12,679 bases of DNA from DATCVA01 sp036567205 (lineage in GTDB: Bacteria; Pseudomonadota; Gammaproteobacteria; Burkholderiales; Burkholderiaceae_B), in contig DATCVA010000240.1 of NCBI GenBank assembly GCA_036567205.1, positions 1 through 12,679 on the forward strand, given 5' to 3'. Shown here piece by piece: positions 11,933 through 12,679 of the stretch; the stretch's first letter is position 1, and every line of letters begins with the position of its first letter. The notes under the pieces are model-generated. The model ran no database searches and was not told where the DNA came from. It saw only the letters and a program-made list of their open reading frames with translations. Both the position numbers and the translations under genes were made by a program.

Positions 11933-12679
11933 ATGGTTGATAGCTCATTGCATTTTCAGACGAGGGCAGCCGTGGGGCGTTCCGCTTTAGTCACCACGGA
12001 CTGGCTTCAGCGTAATCTTGGCGCTCCAAAAATGCGTGTCATAGAAGCGACGTCGTCGGGGCCGGTTGCCGATAAAGCTTCCAATGTAAGCGGCAACACT
12101 CCGCATATACCCGGCGCCCTCGTTCTGGACTTGAACGCCGTAAGCGAGCCCGCTAGCCTGCTGCCAAATACCTTGCCCCAAGCGCACCAGTTTTCCCGGT
12201 ATATCAGTGAACTTGGCATAGACAATGATACGTTCGTGGTTCTTTACGATGCCCAGGGAATACTTGGAGCAGCAAGGGTGTGGTGGATGTTTCAAGCTTT
12301 TGGACACACACGCGTTGCAGTACTGGACGGTGGGCTGCCTAAATGGATACAAGAGCAGCGGCCCCTTGGCAAAACGGCACAACCATCACAAGGACGAGGT
12401 TTCCGCAGTGGCAGCCCAGCCAGTAAGGTCAGAACTTTCCAGCAAATGAACGAGGCAGTTCGCTTAAGCGCGCAAATCGTGGATGCCAGGTCTGCAGGTC
12501 GATTTCAGGGGCTCGAAGATGAGCCCCGGCCTGGCCTGCGCAAGGGGCATATTCCCGGCAGTATCAATTTGCCTTACACCACGCTGCTCGATTCAACGAA
12601 GGGGACTTTTCTTGGCGCAACAGAGCTGGCGGCGAAGTTTATGGCAGCGGGTGTGAATCTTGAACTACCGGTTATCTGC
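11933..12679 (+). CDS. sseA: 3-mercaptopyruvate/thiosulfate sulfurtransferase, two-domain rhodanese, SseA type (partial, right edge)
   Basis: The frame runs from the ATG at 11933 to the window end, 249 codons with no stop. Domain 1 (about 19-140) has L-V-T-T-D-W-L, H-I-P-G-A, V-V-L-Y-D-A-Q-G, A-A-R-V-W-W-M-F-Q-A-F-G-H and V-A-V-L-D-G-G-L-P-K-W. Domain 2 begins near 165 with I-V-D-A-R-S-A-G-R-F, P-R-P-G-L-R-K-G-H-I-P-G-S-I-N-L-P and ends at P-V-I-C, just before the expected catalytic Cys loop. Relatives move sulfur from 3-mercaptopyruvate to a thiol, cyanide or sulfite, releasing pyruvate. The ATG follows the receptor stop by one base (TAG-T-ATG) and has no good ribosome-binding site, so it should be translated by coupling. 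Why it sits in an oxygenase operon is unclear. Confidence 0.9.
   Translation, partial: MVDSSLHFQTRAAVGRSALVTTDWLQRNLGAPKMRVIEATSSGPVADKASNVSGNTPHIPGALVLDLNAVSEPASLLPNTLPQAHQFSRYISELGIDNDTFVVLYDAQGILGAARVWWMFQAFGHTRVAVLDGGLPKWIQEQRPLGKTAQPSQGRGFRSGSPASKVRTFQQMNEAVRLSAQIVDARSAGRFQGLEDEPRPGLRKGHIPGSINLPYTTLLDSTKGTFLGATELAAKFMAAGVNLELPVIC

Overview
The window looks like a chromosomal segment of a betaproteobacterium, most likely Alcaligenaceae (Bordetella, Achromobacter, Pusillimonas or Advenella type). This rests on two orphan tripartite-tricarboxylate (Bug/TctC-type) receptors inside small catabolic operons, an IclR and a divergent LysR regulator, an HAF-repeat surface protein, and moderate-to-high GC. 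The genus is inferred, not proven. There are no RNA genes, CRISPR arrays or insertion sequences that I can support.

Region 1 (1-2070): a GC-rich HAF-repeat exported protein on the minus strand, cut by the left edge, built from 48-residue (144 bp) tandem units. It is divergent from a compact PAS plus OmpR-type winged-helix regulator. The 199 bp between them holds a 10-bp-phased CTGAGC direct repeat just upstream of a TATACT box for the repeat gene, so the regulator may control its neighbour.

Region 2 (2198-7777): an IclR regulator is divergent from a probable five-gene catabolic operon: a PrpB-like lyase of the isocitrate lyase/PEP mutase superfamily, a LigI-like amidohydrolase (lactonase family), an Ldh2-type malate/lactate dehydrogenase family protein, a Bug periplasmic receptor and a duplicated EthD-like dimeric alpha/beta-barrel protein. 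Short gaps, overlaps and a possible 25-codon coupling ORF tie the genes together, and a 17-bp-stem hairpin closes the operon. The enzymes suggest lactone opening, hydroxyacid redox and C-C cleavage yielding pyruvate or a similar 2-oxo acid. The substrate cannot be read from the sequence and the combination matches no pathway I can name. Several members depart from family norms: Ser to Ala in the lyase pyruvate loop, both expected His motifs missing in the Ldh2 protein, and a Cys-Cys in place of the PGG loop of the receptor.

Region 3 (7988-12679): a LysR regulator is divergent from a Rieske aromatic-ring oxygenase alpha/beta pair of the salicylate 5-hydroxylase/anthranilate dioxygenase type, followed after a perfect 11-bp hairpin by a second Bug receptor and, one base after its stop, an SseA-type sulfurtransferase that runs off the right edge just before its expected active-site loop. 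No ferredoxin or reductase for the oxygenase lies in the window.

Together regions 2 and 3 look like two adjacent, separately regulated modules for uptake and degradation of aromatic or carboxylic compounds. They are visibly less GC-rich than the repeat gene to their left. No gap exceeds 300 bp.
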